This document shows, in pieces, positions 52,772-61,861 of a stretch of 64,000 nucleotides of DNA. Position 1 is the stretch's first letter. Each line of letters opens with the position of its first letter. This DNA comes from CAZCVI01 sp964502145 (lineage in GTDB: Bacteria; Acidobacteriota; Aminicenantia; UBA2199). Location of the stretch: positions 1 through 64,000 of the forward strand of contig CAZCVI010000025.1 in the NCBI GenBank assembly GCA_964502145.1, written 5' to 3'. The notes under the pieces were generated by a model. The model was not told the origin of the DNA, ran no database searches, and worked only from the letters and a program-made list of their open reading frames with translations. The position numbers were made by a program, and so were the translations under genes.

Positions 52772-53350
52772 ATGGGACTACCTTTAAAGAAAACCGATGA
52801 ATTCTTTACATATGGTGATTACCTCACGTGGCCCGACGAAGAAAGATGGGAGATCATTGATGGCATTCCTTATGATATGTCCCCTGCGCCCCATCCTTTT
52901 CACCAATATATCGTTGCGAAATTAACCTCAAAGATAGAACAATTTCTTAATGGAAAAAAATGCCAGGTTTACCCGGCTCCTTTTGACGTCCGCTTCCCGG
53001 AACATAATCAAAATGATGACGAAACCCTCACCGTGGTACAACCCGATATTTCCGTGATCTGTGATCTATCCAGATTGGATAATAGGGGTTACAAGGGAGC
53101 ACCCGATCTGGTAATTGAAATCCTCTCCCCTGCCACTTCCAAAAAGGACCGCATGACCAAGTATTATTTGTACGAACGATTCGGCGTCAAAGAGTACTGG
53201 CTTGTTTCCCCCGAAGACAAAACCATCCAAGTATACATCCTGCAAGAGAATGGCAAATATGGCAGACATGAAGTTTATTCTGTGGAACAAATCCTCCCCT
53301 GTTTCACCCTGCCAGGCTTAAATATCAATCTGGCAGAAGTATTTGGCTAA
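52772..53350 (+). CDS. Uma2-family protein, paralog 2
   Basis: The 192-residue protein is closely similar to paralog 1, with the same PDISVICD, DLVIEILSPATSKKDRMTK and FGVKEYWLVSPE motifs. Differences are concentrated in residues 40-65 (NYYHQDIS becomes HPFHQYIV). It has no own promoter visible, so it is probably co-transcribed with paralog 1. Confidence 0.88.
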   Translation: MGLPLKKTDEFFTYGDYLTWPDEERWEIIDGIPYDMSPAPHPFHQYIVAKLTSKIEQFLNGKKCQVYPAPFDVRFPEHNQNDDETLTVVQPDISVICDLSRLDNRGYKGAPDLVIEILSPATSKKDRMTKYYLYERFGVKEYWLVSPEDKTIQVYILQENGKYGRHEVYSVEQILPCFTLPGLNINLAEVFG

Positions 53351-53391
53351 AAAACAAACCCCAAATAATCAGCAATGCGCGACGATTCATT

Positions 53392-53509
53392 GGATTTTAG
53401 GATGATCAGGATGCAGTGAGAGAAGAACAAGGGACTTTTGTTTTACATTCTTAAAGGTTTGGGGCTTGCCAAGCATTTATTCCCAACAATCTTGGTCATC
53501 CTTTAATCC
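53392..53509. repeat. long imperfect inverted repeat in gap between Uma2 genes
   Basis: The sequence at 53392-53412 and the inverse of 53489-53509 match in 17 of 21 positions. The stem would enclose 76 nt. The same gap (53351-53733) otherwise holds only the promoter of the third Uma2 gene. It could be a decayed mobile end or a folded RNA. Confidence 0.5.
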
Positions 53510-53681
53510 CACGCATCACGGTTCAGACAATATTTAGGAAAAGGCATAGAAAAAACATCCATTGAATAAACCACCACCCAAAATAATATGCATTAATCCA
53601 ATTCAAAATCACGTTCATGCAAAATGCTGCTCTAAAATAAAAGGATAACAGGTAAAAAAATATTTTTAATGCATTATGGAC

Positions 53682-53710
53682 TTGAAATAAAAGGAATTAT
53701 TGTGTATAAT
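53682..53710 (+). promoter_or_regulatory. sigma70-like promoter of the third Uma2 gene
   Basis: TTGAAA (53682-53687) and TATAAT (53705-53710) with a 17-bp spacer repeat the arrangement upstream of paralog 1, including the ACAGGAGG ribosome site and similar spacing to the ATG. This suggests that the promoter was duplicated with the gene. Confidence 0.7.
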
Positions 53711-53733
53711 AAGTTTTTAAAACAGGAGGAACT

Positions 53734-54348
53734 ATGGCTGGACCTTTAAGAACAAATAATGAATTATTTACATACGGCGATTATGTGACTTGGCTTGATG
53801 ACAAGAGATGGGAACTGATTGATGGCATTACTTACGATATGACCCCTACTCCAAATACTTATCACCAAGAACTCTCAGGGAAACTATCAACTGAGATATA
53901 TGTATTTCTTAAGGGGACAAAATGCCATGTCTACTACGCTCCTTTTGACGTCCGGCTCCCGGAAGCCAATCAAAGCGATGAAGAAACACTTAATGTCGTG
54001 CAACCTGATATTTCCGTGATCTGTGATCGTTCAAAATTAGATGACTATGGCTGCAAAGGCGCCCCTGATTTGATCATTGAAATCCTCTCCCCTGCCACTT
54101 CCAAAAAAGACCGCATAACTAAATTTGAATTGTATGAACGATTCAAAGTTAAAGAATACTGGCTGGTTCACCCCGATGAAAGATTCGTGCAAGTGTTCAC
54201 TCTGGGAGAAAATGGTCAATACGGCAGACCAGAGTTTTATACCAATACACAAATCCTCCCGTGTTTTATCCTCCCAGGCTTAAATATCAATCTTGCAGAA
54301 GTATTTGGAGAAGAAGAGGAAGAAGCAGAAAAGATTGGAAAAGATTAG
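53734..54348 (+). CDS. Uma2-family protein, paralog 3
   Basis: The 204-residue protein keeps the Uma2 motifs (PDISVICD, DLIIEILSPATSKKDR, FKVKEYWLV). It has a Glu-rich C-terminal tail (FGEEEEEAEK) not present in paralog 2. It is separated from paralogs 1 and 2 by the 380-bp gap with the inverted repeat, and has its own promoter. Confidence 0.88.
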   Translation: MAGPLRTNNELFTYGDYVTWLDDKRWELIDGITYDMTPTPNTYHQELSGKLSTEIYVFLKGTKCHVYYAPFDVRLPEANQSDEETLNVVQPDISVICDRSKLDDYGCKGAPDLIIEILSPATSKKDRITKFELYERFKVKEYWLVHPDERFVQVFTLGENGQYGRPEFYTNTQILPCFILPGLNINLAEVFGEEEEEAEKIGKD

Positions 54349-54438
54349 AGGTAACGTTTTTCCTTCTTTCTCAATTCAACAGACACTGTCTGTTGAATTG
54401 GCCCAACTCCTCTCATTTGCAAATTGCTTCCATCTTTT

Positions 54439-55596
54439 TCAACACTCCGCCACCAAAAAACCACTGACAGGACTATCCGCCGAATAATCCCCCATCTTCT
54501 CATGGAATAATGGGAAATAAACCCGGAAAATAGACCCCTTTCCCAATTCACTCTCCACCTCGATCTTCCCATTGTACTCATCCAGAATATGCTTGACTAC
54601 AAAAAGTCCCAATCCCGTCCCCCGCCCCTCTTCTTTCGTGGTGAAAAGCGGCTTGAAGATATTCTTTACGATTTCTTCATCCATACCCGTGCCTGTATCG
54701 GTAAAATCTAAACGCACCATGTCATCCCCACAACGCTGGAGCAAAATCGTCAGAGTCCCACCACAATCCCCAATCGCTTGCAATGCATTGATACACAGAT
54801 TCATCACCACCTGCTGCAACTTAACCGCATTGCTCTTCATAAAAATATCCTCTTCCGGTTTGGACCAAATAATGCGCACATCCTCTGGTAACGTCGTGGA
54901 TAGAATAGACACGATCTCGTCTACCAGATCACTGACATTAAAATTAATGAACTTTTCATCCATCCGCGAGAACTTTAAAATTTGATTGACCAATCCCGAG
55001 GCTTTTTCCCCCGCTTTCCTGATCTTGTCCATACTCTGAACTTCAATAGTAGCCAACAAATTCTCCTCGATCAACAAATTGGAATAGCCCACAATAATAG
55101 AAATAAGATTGCTCAGATCATGCACCGCCCCAGCAGCCATCACGCCCACTAAATCCATTTTCTGGGAAATTACCAGTTGTTTCTCCAAAGCCCGATTCTT
55201 TTCCAAGATCAAGTCGCGGTACTCTTTTAATTTTAACACGTTTTTAATACGCGCCACCATGTCCTCTTTATTCACCGGCTTATTCAACAAATCCACCGCT
55301 CCCAATTCCAAGGCCTGGCATTTTAAATTTCGATCCGGGAACCCAGTCAGAATCACTACCGGGATTTGTTTCGTATCATCATCTGCCTGAAGCTTTTCCA
55401 ACAATTCCAAACCCGTCATTTCAGGCATACGAATATCCGAGATAATGACATCTATATTTTGCTCCCTGACAATTCTTAATGCCTCTTTCCCATTTAGCGC
55501 GAATTCCATTTGCCAATCGTCGCGATACTCCCTCAACAGTCGCTTGATGCCATCCAACACAAATTGCTCATCATCTACAAATAGTATTCGTTCCAT
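54439..55596 (-). CDS. receiver-histidine kinase protein
   Basis: The 385-residue protein has an N-terminal receiver (Asp54 in IISDIRMPEM; DD at residues 8-9), then a HisKA domain with His159 (GAVHDLSN), and an HATPase_c domain (about 265-375, DTGTGM and GTGLGL). All key residues are intact. It follows the propeller sensor kinase with TAA directly joined to ATG, so the pair is a two-component relay: phosphate from the sensor would pass to Asp54. Its receiver start MERILFVDDE is shared with the REC-HDOD protein at 60228. Confidence 0.9.
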   Translation of the reverse strand: MERILFVDDEQFVLDGIKRLLREYRDDWQMEFALNGKEALRIVREQNIDVIISDIRMPEMTGLELLEKLQADDDTKQIPVVILTGFPDRNLKCQALELGAVDLLNKPVNKEDMVARIKNVLKLKEYRDLILEKNRALEKQLVISQKMDLVGVMAAGAVHDLSNLISIIVGYSNLLIEENLLATIEVQSMDKIRKAGEKASGLVNQILKFSRMDEKFINFNVSDLVDEIVSILSTTLPEDVRIIWSKPEEDIFMKSNAVKLQQVVMNLCINALQAIGDCGGTLTILLQRCGDDMVRLDFTDTGTGMDEEIVKNIFKPLFTTKEEGRGTGLGLFVVKHILDEYNGKIEVESELGKGSIFRVYFPLFHEKMGDYSADSPVSGFLVAEC

Positions 55597-58500
55597 TTAC
55601 TGATCTCCTTCTTTTTCCAAGGGTAAGCGAATATAAAAAGTTGTTCCTTCCCCTACTTTACTGGTAAATTCGAGTTTTCCATTATGTTTCTCGGCAATCA
55701 CATTGTGTGCCAAACTAAGCCCCTGCCCAGTTCCTTTTCCTACCTGCTTGGTAGTAAAAAAAGGATTAAAGATACTGTTGCGGTTTGATTCGGGGATACC
55801 CACACCCGTATCCTTAATAGAAATCACCACCTCGTCGTTTTCTAAAAAGGTTGCAATCGTGATCGTACCAATCTCCCCAGTTTCCTCTATCGCATCCACC
55901 GCATTCACCAACAGATTCAAGAATACTTGGCTCAACTCCCCCGGATAACAGGGAATAGCAGGCAACCGCTCAAATAATTCCAGGCGAAGCTCCGCTTTTC
56001 TGTTAATAGAATTCTGCAACACCACCAACGCTGACTTTAACAACTCATTAAGATTCCACTTCTCCTTGAACCCCCGCCCCGGGTAAGAGTAATCGGTCAT
56101 ACTCTGGATGATCTCGGAAACCTTGGCCACACCATTGATGATCTGGTCCGACGCTTTTGGCACTTCCTCCAAAATATAATCGAGATCATATTCTTTCATC
56201 AACTCTTTGAACCGCACAACCAAATCACTACGATTCGATTGCTCCAAGTCAGGCAGTATCCTGCGGATCATATTAAACATATTAACAATATCATTAAATG
56301 AATCCCCGACAAAACGGGCATTATGCCCGATATACTGCAACGGAGTTTTTATTTCATGGGCAATCCCCGAAGCCATCTGGCCCAAAGCTTCCAATTTCTT
56401 CGAGAGATTCAATAATAACTCTTCTTCCTTGCGATTCGTAATATCCTTGGCCATCAATAAAAAGCCCAGCTTTTTACCGGCACGGTCCAGAATCGGACTG
56501 ATATTAGACAACAGCAACTTGGTGCCATTTCCCTTGGCAACGAGGTCCACCGTGATTTCAATCTCCGTAAAAGGTTGCTCCTGCGACAATCCCTTTTCAA
56601 TGATCATGGCCAATACTTCGCTCGCAATCGATTCCTTCAATACTTCAACAAAAGGACAATGCAACGCCAACTCTTTCGGAATGCAAAAAAATTCAACCGC
56701 AACTTTGTTCCATTGAAAAATCAGACCATTGCAATCCACCGCAATAAACACCGAGGAAATAGACGTTAATAATTTCTCATTCTCAGCATGACGCAGTTCA
56801 GCCAGATCGCGGGCCCGTTCCATTTCATCGTGCGATTCTTTCAACAGTTCCTGCACCCGTTTCTGCTCTGCCAATTTCAACCGTAACAACTTGGTGCGCA
56901 TCAAATGGGCTGTAAGCACCAAAAGAAAAAGAAAGAGCAGCAAACCAATACGAAACCACCACGTCTCCCAGAAAGGAGGGGTGATAGTTATCTTCAAGGA
57001 AGCTTCCCGCCCCCAACAACCATCGCTGTTGGAACCTTTAACACGAAAAACATATTGACCGGGAGCAAGCTGGGTATACCCGGCAAACCGTTTCGTATAA
57101 TCCCGGGGTACCCAAGCAGGATCAACACCTTCCATTTTATATAAATACTTGTTCTTACTGGGAATAGCAAAATCCAACGAAGCGAACTCAATGGCAAAAA
57201 CAGACTGCTTATAACTCAAAGTAATACGCTCCATCTCGGTCACACAATTGGGTAGGAAAGGCTCATTAAATACCAAAAAATCAGTGATCACGACAGAAGG
57301 TGGCACCGTGTTATCCTTTATTCTGTCCGGATAAAAAGCATTAAACCCATTAATGCCTCCAAAAAACATCTCGCCATCACCCGCTGCTTTATAACACGCA
57401 TGGCCCGTAAATTCATTGCTTTGCAAGCCATCGCGAACATCATAGTTCTTGCATCGCACGTTTCTCGGATTAAATTTACTCAATCCTTTATCCGTGCTCA
57501 GCCAGAGATTGCCCTCGTTATCTTCGAGTATACCATTAATCATATCCGAGGGTAATCCATCATCCACCTGATTGAATAACGTGCTCTTTCCCTCTTTTTT
57601 TTTCCTAAAATGGGAGAAGATTCCCTTGACAGGGTCCACCAAACGATTCAAACCACCCCCGTAAGTACCCACCCACAACGTACCCGAACGATCCGTAAGA
57701 ATCGAAGAAATACTGTCCATACTTAAACCATTGTCATCAATGTTACTGTATTTATAGGCCCTAAAGGTTTTCTTGTCCCGGTCAAAGCGATTGAGTCCCT
57801 GAATTGTACCCACCCACAACACACCGTTGGGGTCTTCATAGATACAAGACACATGTGGGGAACTCAAAGCGGTCAGGTCTTCCAGTTTCCAATTAAAGCT
57901 CGCAAATGTCCCCGTCGTCGAAAAGAAACGATTCAAGCCCCCATTTTCAGTGCCCACCCAGACAGTCCCGCTCCGATCCACAAAAATAACGCTGATAAAA
58001 TCATCACTCAATGAGTCGGGATTATTTTTATCATGCTGGAATAGTTGGAATTTTTCTGTTTGCCGATCAAAACAACTAACCCCACCACCCCGCGTCCCAA
58101 CCCAAATGTTTCCCTGCTGGTCGCCATAGATCGCAGAGACCCGTTTGTCATTGGAACCCGTATCCGGCGGCATATAGTGTTTCATTGCTCCCGATTCCCG
58201 GTTAAATTCAGTCAAACCTTCATTCGTACCAATCCATAATATATCGTTACCGTCTTTAAATATCGACCACACGAATTCGTTTTTCAAACTATGTTCATTT
58301 CCCGGTTCTACAGTCCAGTGGGCGAATTCACTCTTACGTTCATCCAATTTATTTAACCCGCTCTCCGTGCCAATCCAAAGAATTCCCGAGCGGTCCATAT
58401 AAAGCGAATACACTTTATCGTTGCTCAAACTGTCAGGTATGCCCGCACGTTTTAAGTATCTCACAAAACGCTCTTCACCAATATCAAAGCGATTCAAACC

Positions 58501-59457
58501 ACCACCGTATGTTCCCACCCACAACGTCTCCGGGTTGTACCGATCCATCCACAAAGAAGAGATATGATTGCAACTCAAGCCCGTGGTTTTGTTTTCCGGC
58601 CCTTTTTGATAATACCGAACCATGTTACCCACCGGATTGAACCGGATCACCCCCCCACCACCCGTTCCCAGCCACAAAATACCTCCCGCCCCACCTGTGA
58701 TCACCCGGACAACCGTGTTCTCTTGTGTCTCCATTGGAACATCCAGTTTGATCCAGGTAAAATCACCCGTCTTGGGATTAAAACGATAGAGTCCGCACTG
58801 GGTTCCCAACCAAAACTGACTCCCCCGGTCTTGATACATCGCATAAACTTTAAATGTATTGGAAAGTTCCGCATGTCTTGTTTCTTGCACACAATCCATC
58901 GGCAGGTAATGAGAAAATGTTCCGGTTTGAGGGTCAAACTTATTCAAACCACCCCCATCCGTACCCACCCACAAGATACCTTGCTTATCTTCATAGATGG
59001 AAAGAATAGAATCGTGACTTAAACTAGTAGGATCCTCCGGGTCATTGACAAAGGGAAAAAATGTCTCTTTCAAACGGTCAAACCGATTCAATCCATCTTT
59101 GGTTCCTACCCAGAGAACACCTTGGCTATCTTCAAAAAGCACCTCGACACTATCGTTGCTCAGACTATCCTTTTTTTCATGTTCATGACTGTAAATCTTA
59201 AACGAGTGCCCATCGTAACGATTTAAGCCTCCTTCTGTACCCAGCCATAAAAACCCCCGCTTATCTTGAAGAATGCACTTGATCGTGTTTTGCGAAATCC
59301 CATCTTCCACCGTAAGACGCTCAAAAGTCAAGGTTGTGGGATAAGGGAAAATAGTAGAGTGCAGATTTAGCATCAATAAAAATAATAAATATCTGCCAAC
59401 CATTCGCCGCACACCAAAAATTGTCGTTTCCATTTTCAACTCTATCCTCATTCTCAT
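55597..59457 (-). CDS. two-component-regulator propeller sensor kinase
   Basis: The 1286-residue membrane protein has a hydrophobic N-terminal segment (residues 20-38), then about 13-14 Reg_prop blades (motifs like GILWVGTDGGGLNKFD), giving two seven-bladed propellers outside the cell. After these come a Y_Y_Y domain (about 770-850), one membrane segment (WWFRIGLLLFLFLLVLTAHL), a PAS domain, a HisKA domain (His near residue 1035, GIAHEIKTP) and an HATPase_c domain. It senses a periplasmic or extracellular ligand, perhaps a polysaccharide. The start codon is uncertain among several nearby ATGs. Confidence 0.92.
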   Translation of the reverse strand: MRMRIELKMETTIFGVRRMVGRYLLFLLMLNLHSTIFPYPTTLTFERLTVEDGISQNTIKCILQDKRGFLWLGTEGGLNRYDGHSFKIYSHEHEKKDSLSNDSVEVLFEDSQGVLWVGTKDGLNRFDRLKETFFPFVNDPEDPTSLSHDSILSIYEDKQGILWVGTDGGGLNKFDPQTGTFSHYLPMDCVQETRHAELSNTFKVYAMYQDRGSQFWLGTQCGLYRFNPKTGDFTWIKLDVPMETQENTVVRVITGGAGGILWLGTGGGGVIRFNPVGNMVRYYQKGPENKTTGLSCNHISSLWMDRYNPETLWVGTYGGGLNRFDIGEERFVRYLKRAGIPDSLSNDKVYSLYMDRSGILWIGTESGLNKLDERKSEFAHWTVEPGNEHSLKNEFVWSIFKDGNDILWIGTNEGLTEFNRESGAMKHYMPPDTGSNDKRVSAIYGDQQGNIWVGTRGGGVSCFDRQTEKFQLFQHDKNNPDSLSDDFISVIFVDRSGTVWVGTENGGLNRFFSTTGTFASFNWKLEDLTALSSPHVSCIYEDPNGVLWVGTIQGLNRFDRDKKTFRAYKYSNIDDNGLSMDSISSILTDRSGTLWVGTYGGGLNRLVDPVKGIFSHFRKKKEGKSTLFNQVDDGLPSDMINGILEDNEGNLWLSTDKGLSKFNPRNVRCKNYDVRDGLQSNEFTGHACYKAAGDGEMFFGGINGFNAFYPDRIKDNTVPPSVVITDFLVFNEPFLPNCVTEMERITLSYKQSVFAIEFASLDFAIPSKNKYLYKMEGVDPAWVPRDYTKRFAGYTQLAPGQYVFRVKGSNSDGCWGREASLKITITPPFWETWWFRIGLLLFLFLLVLTAHLMRTKLLRLKLAEQKRVQELLKESHDEMERARDLAELRHAENEKLLTSISSVFIAVDCNGLIFQWNKVAVEFFCIPKELALHCPFVEVLKESIASEVLAMIIEKGLSQEQPFTEIEITVDLVAKGNGTKLLLSNISPILDRAGKKLGFLLMAKDITNRKEEELLLNLSKKLEALGQMASGIAHEIKTPLQYIGHNARFVGDSFNDIVNMFNMIRRILPDLEQSNRSDLVVRFKELMKEYDLDYILEEVPKASDQIINGVAKVSEIIQSMTDYSYPGRGFKEKWNLNELLKSALVVLQNSINRKAELRLELFERLPAIPCYPGELSQVFLNLLVNAVDAIEETGEIGTITIATFLENDEVVISIKDTGVGIPESNRNSIFNPFFTTKQVGKGTGQGLSLAHNVIAEKHNGKLEFTSKVGEGTTFYIRLPLEKEGDQ

Positions 59458-59529
59458 TGCGTAATATCAATTATAAGCTAAAAAATAATTACACGCAACA
59501 ATTTTTTTTTATTTTTTTTCATTTTTGAT

Positions 59530-59558
59530 TTGCATTAAACTCCTCATTTGGATATAAT
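59530..59558 (+). promoter_or_regulatory. sigma70-like promoter of the 59623 gene
   Basis: TTGCAT (59530-59535) and TATAAT (59553-59558) have a 17-bp spacer and lie 65 bp before the ATG. Confidence 0.6.
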
Positions 59559-59622
59559 ATACTGCGAAGAGATTTGACTGGTATATAAAATAAAATTTAA
59601 AATATTAAGGAGGAAACAAAAC

Positions 59623-59988
59623 ATGCCACGTCCAAAAATCATTGAGATCACTGTGAAAGTGGAATTACCAGATGGAAGTACCCAAACTATCCCGGTAAAA
59701 CCTGACATCATGGCTATTTTCTTCACCGATGTAGCCGTGGAAAAAATGCTGGGAATATTTTACAAAAACGAGCCCGGCCACTACATGAAACGATCAGAGT
59801 CGCTTACAGCCTTTGAACAAAAAATCACCGATGAGGTTTTTGGCCCCCCAGACCCCGCAAACCCAACCCCCGAGAACGACGAAATCGAGTTAACCCCAGC
59901 GGTAATTGACCAAATATGGAACGCTGAAAACAAAAGCGGACTCGGTTTACCAATGCTCGGTAAAATTCCACCCTGCATCATCTGTTGA
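59623..59988 (+). CDS. small hypothetical protein with C-terminal CIIC
   Basis: The 121-residue protein has a very good ribosome site (AAGGAGG) and promoter. The first half is amphipathic (KIIEITVKVELPDGSTQTI), the middle is Pro/Glu-rich, and it ends LGKIPPCIIC. The two terminal Cys and the separate promoter recall peptide precursors, but the protein is long for one and has no GG. I do not recognise the family. Confidence 0.55.
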   Translation: MPRPKIIEITVKVELPDGSTQTIPVKPDIMAIFFTDVAVEKMLGIFYKNEPGHYMKRSESLTAFEQKITDEVFGPPDPANPTPENDEIELTPAVIDQIWNAENKSGLGLPMLGKIPPCIIC

Positions 59989-60227
59989 GGTTTTTTACAA
60001 CTTCGGGTTAAGAACCATTTCATAGGGTTTAGAACCCACCCTCCATTGCTGACGTGGAGGTTATGAATGAGTTCAGATTAAGTGTAGGTTCTGATTGAAA
60101 AAGTTAAGCGGGCAGAAAAAGAAACATGGCAAAGGATATTATTTGAAATCATAATTGGCCCGCTTGACTATTCCCTCCGTCCTAAAGATACCACCAGCCC
60201 ACAGAAACACGTTTAAGCAAAATAAAA

Positions 60228-61496
60228 TTAAATAAAAAGACCACTATTATAGGATACGTTTTGATAGTTCACTTGGTCGGGTCCCAGTTTTCCACGTTCC
60301 TTGATATCGTAAATCTTATTCATGGCGCATAACACCGGTTCGTTTAAGTTCAATTCTTCCAGAATACTATAGTCAATAGTGTCAGGAATCCCGCCAGGAC
60401 CATCCAGTAACCTCCCCTTTGATTCAGCATGTTTTATTGCATTGGCAATATAAACAGCCAGTACTGGCGAAAAAGTTTTATCATAATAATCCCTGGGCCG
60501 ATGATGATAGGCCACTGTTTCTACTAACAGTTCTGGCAAACCCCATAATCCCAGCAAATAGGCCCCTAACCGGGCATGATCCACGCCCAATAATTCATTC
60601 TCCACTTCAAATGTGGGTTGTTGAGAATGTAACGCCTGTAATTTTATCTTCAAATAATTCCCTTTAAAATTCGTCAGCAGGATTAATTTCCCCACATCAT
60701 GGATCATCCCGCCAATAAACGCATCATTGCCAATGCTGCGGTTCCCAGAAACCTCCAGCGCAATGATCCGCGCATAATTGGCCACCTCCATACTGTGCTC
60801 GAATATCGCTGTTAATTCTTTTTTGGCCGCACCAGTAACAGGGAATTTGTTACAGATTTCCAAGTACAACACCAATCCTTTTAATAGGTCCACCCCCAAC
60901 AATACCACCGCCTGATTAATATCTCTTATATCATGCCGAACCCCCAGAAAAGGGGAGTTGGCCAATTGCAACACTTTGACCACTAACCCCGGGTCTTTTT
61001 CAATAATGGCGACAATCTCTTTTACCGACCCACCCACTATCGCCCGTTGCATTTCCAAGTGCATTTGAGGATAGGAAGGAAGCGCATGGATTTTATTGAT
61101 CAAGCACAACAAACTCTGATCATTCAAATCTTTCATCAAGTGGATCACGCGCAACAACGTATTTTTTAACAATGTGGCATCTACAGGTTTGAGTAAGAAC
61201 TGATGAGCTGTTTCCAGTGCAGCCAACATGTTCTTGACATCCGCATTGGCAGAAACAATAATCCGCGCCACCTCGGGATGATTGGCACGCACAATGTGCA
61301 TTAATTCGATTCCTGTAATACCCGATAATGACAATTCGCTGACAATCGCACTATAGGAATGCTGCTCCAAACGTTCCAATGCCGCCTCACCACTGGCAAC
61401 AGAATCCATCTCCCACTCTTTACGCATTTTAAACAACACTCTCTCCAAGCCATTAAGAACATCTTGATTCTCATCTACAAAAAGAATTCGTTCCAT
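60228..61496 (-). CDS. receiver-HDOD protein with Asp-to-Glu receiver change
   Basis: The 422-residue protein has a receiver (1-122) followed by an HDOD domain (about 140-340, HDVGK). The receiver starts MERILFVDEN, like the sister at 54439, but the phospho-acceptor position is Glu54 (IVSELSLSG) instead of Asp, and the acidic pair reads DE. A Glu in this position can mimic the phosphorylated state, so the output may be constitutive. The Lys in FLLKPVD is kept. It stands alone in its transcription unit. Confidence 0.88.
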   Translation of the reverse strand: MERILFVDENQDVLNGLERVLFKMRKEWEMDSVASGEAALERLEQHSYSAIVSELSLSGITGIELMHIVRANHPEVARIIVSANADVKNMLAALETAHQFLLKPVDATLLKNTLLRVIHLMKDLNDQSLLCLINKIHALPSYPQMHLEMQRAIVGGSVKEIVAIIEKDPGLVVKVLQLANSPFLGVRHDIRDINQAVVLLGVDLLKGLVLYLEICNKFPVTGAAKKELTAIFEHSMEVANYARIIALEVSGNRSIGNDAFIGGMIHDVGKLILLTNFKGNYLKIKLQALHSQQPTFEVENELLGVDHARLGAYLLGLWGLPELLVETVAYHHRPRDYYDKTFSPVLAVYIANAIKHAESKGRLLDGPGGIPDTIDYSILEELNLNEPVLCAMNKIYDIKERGKLGPDQVNYQNVSYNSGLFI

Positions 61497-61861
61497 TTAT
61501 TTTCCAACCTCCAGCAGGTCTTGGCAAAAAATCCAGTTTCTATCCCTATTATCATCCATATTATCTGCATTCATTTCAATTATAAAGCAAAAATTCTATT
61601 TTTTCAACAAAAAAATTTATTCCTGTCATTTTTTTCGCAATTTTTAAAGCGAATCTCCCCATTCATCCAAAATGCCGGGACAAAACACCGATTTATTTGT
61701 GGAACTACTCTTTTTTTTTCATTTTCACCGCGTAATTACCATGGGGGGGCTTGCCAAAAAGTGGTTTTTTTGTTAAAACCATTACTTAAGAGCTTCAACT
61801 TTCTTGAAATAGTGAAACTTGGCTTGTGAATACAAAGATTTCAAAACGGAGGACATAGTGC
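61497..61861. other. AT-rich intergenic stretch with no gene
   Basis: The gap of about 365 bp between the REC-HDOD gene and the DUF4301 gene contains poly-T tracts, but no clear frame, palindrome or strong promoter pair. CGGAGG lies just before the DUF4301 ATG. Confidence 0.5.
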
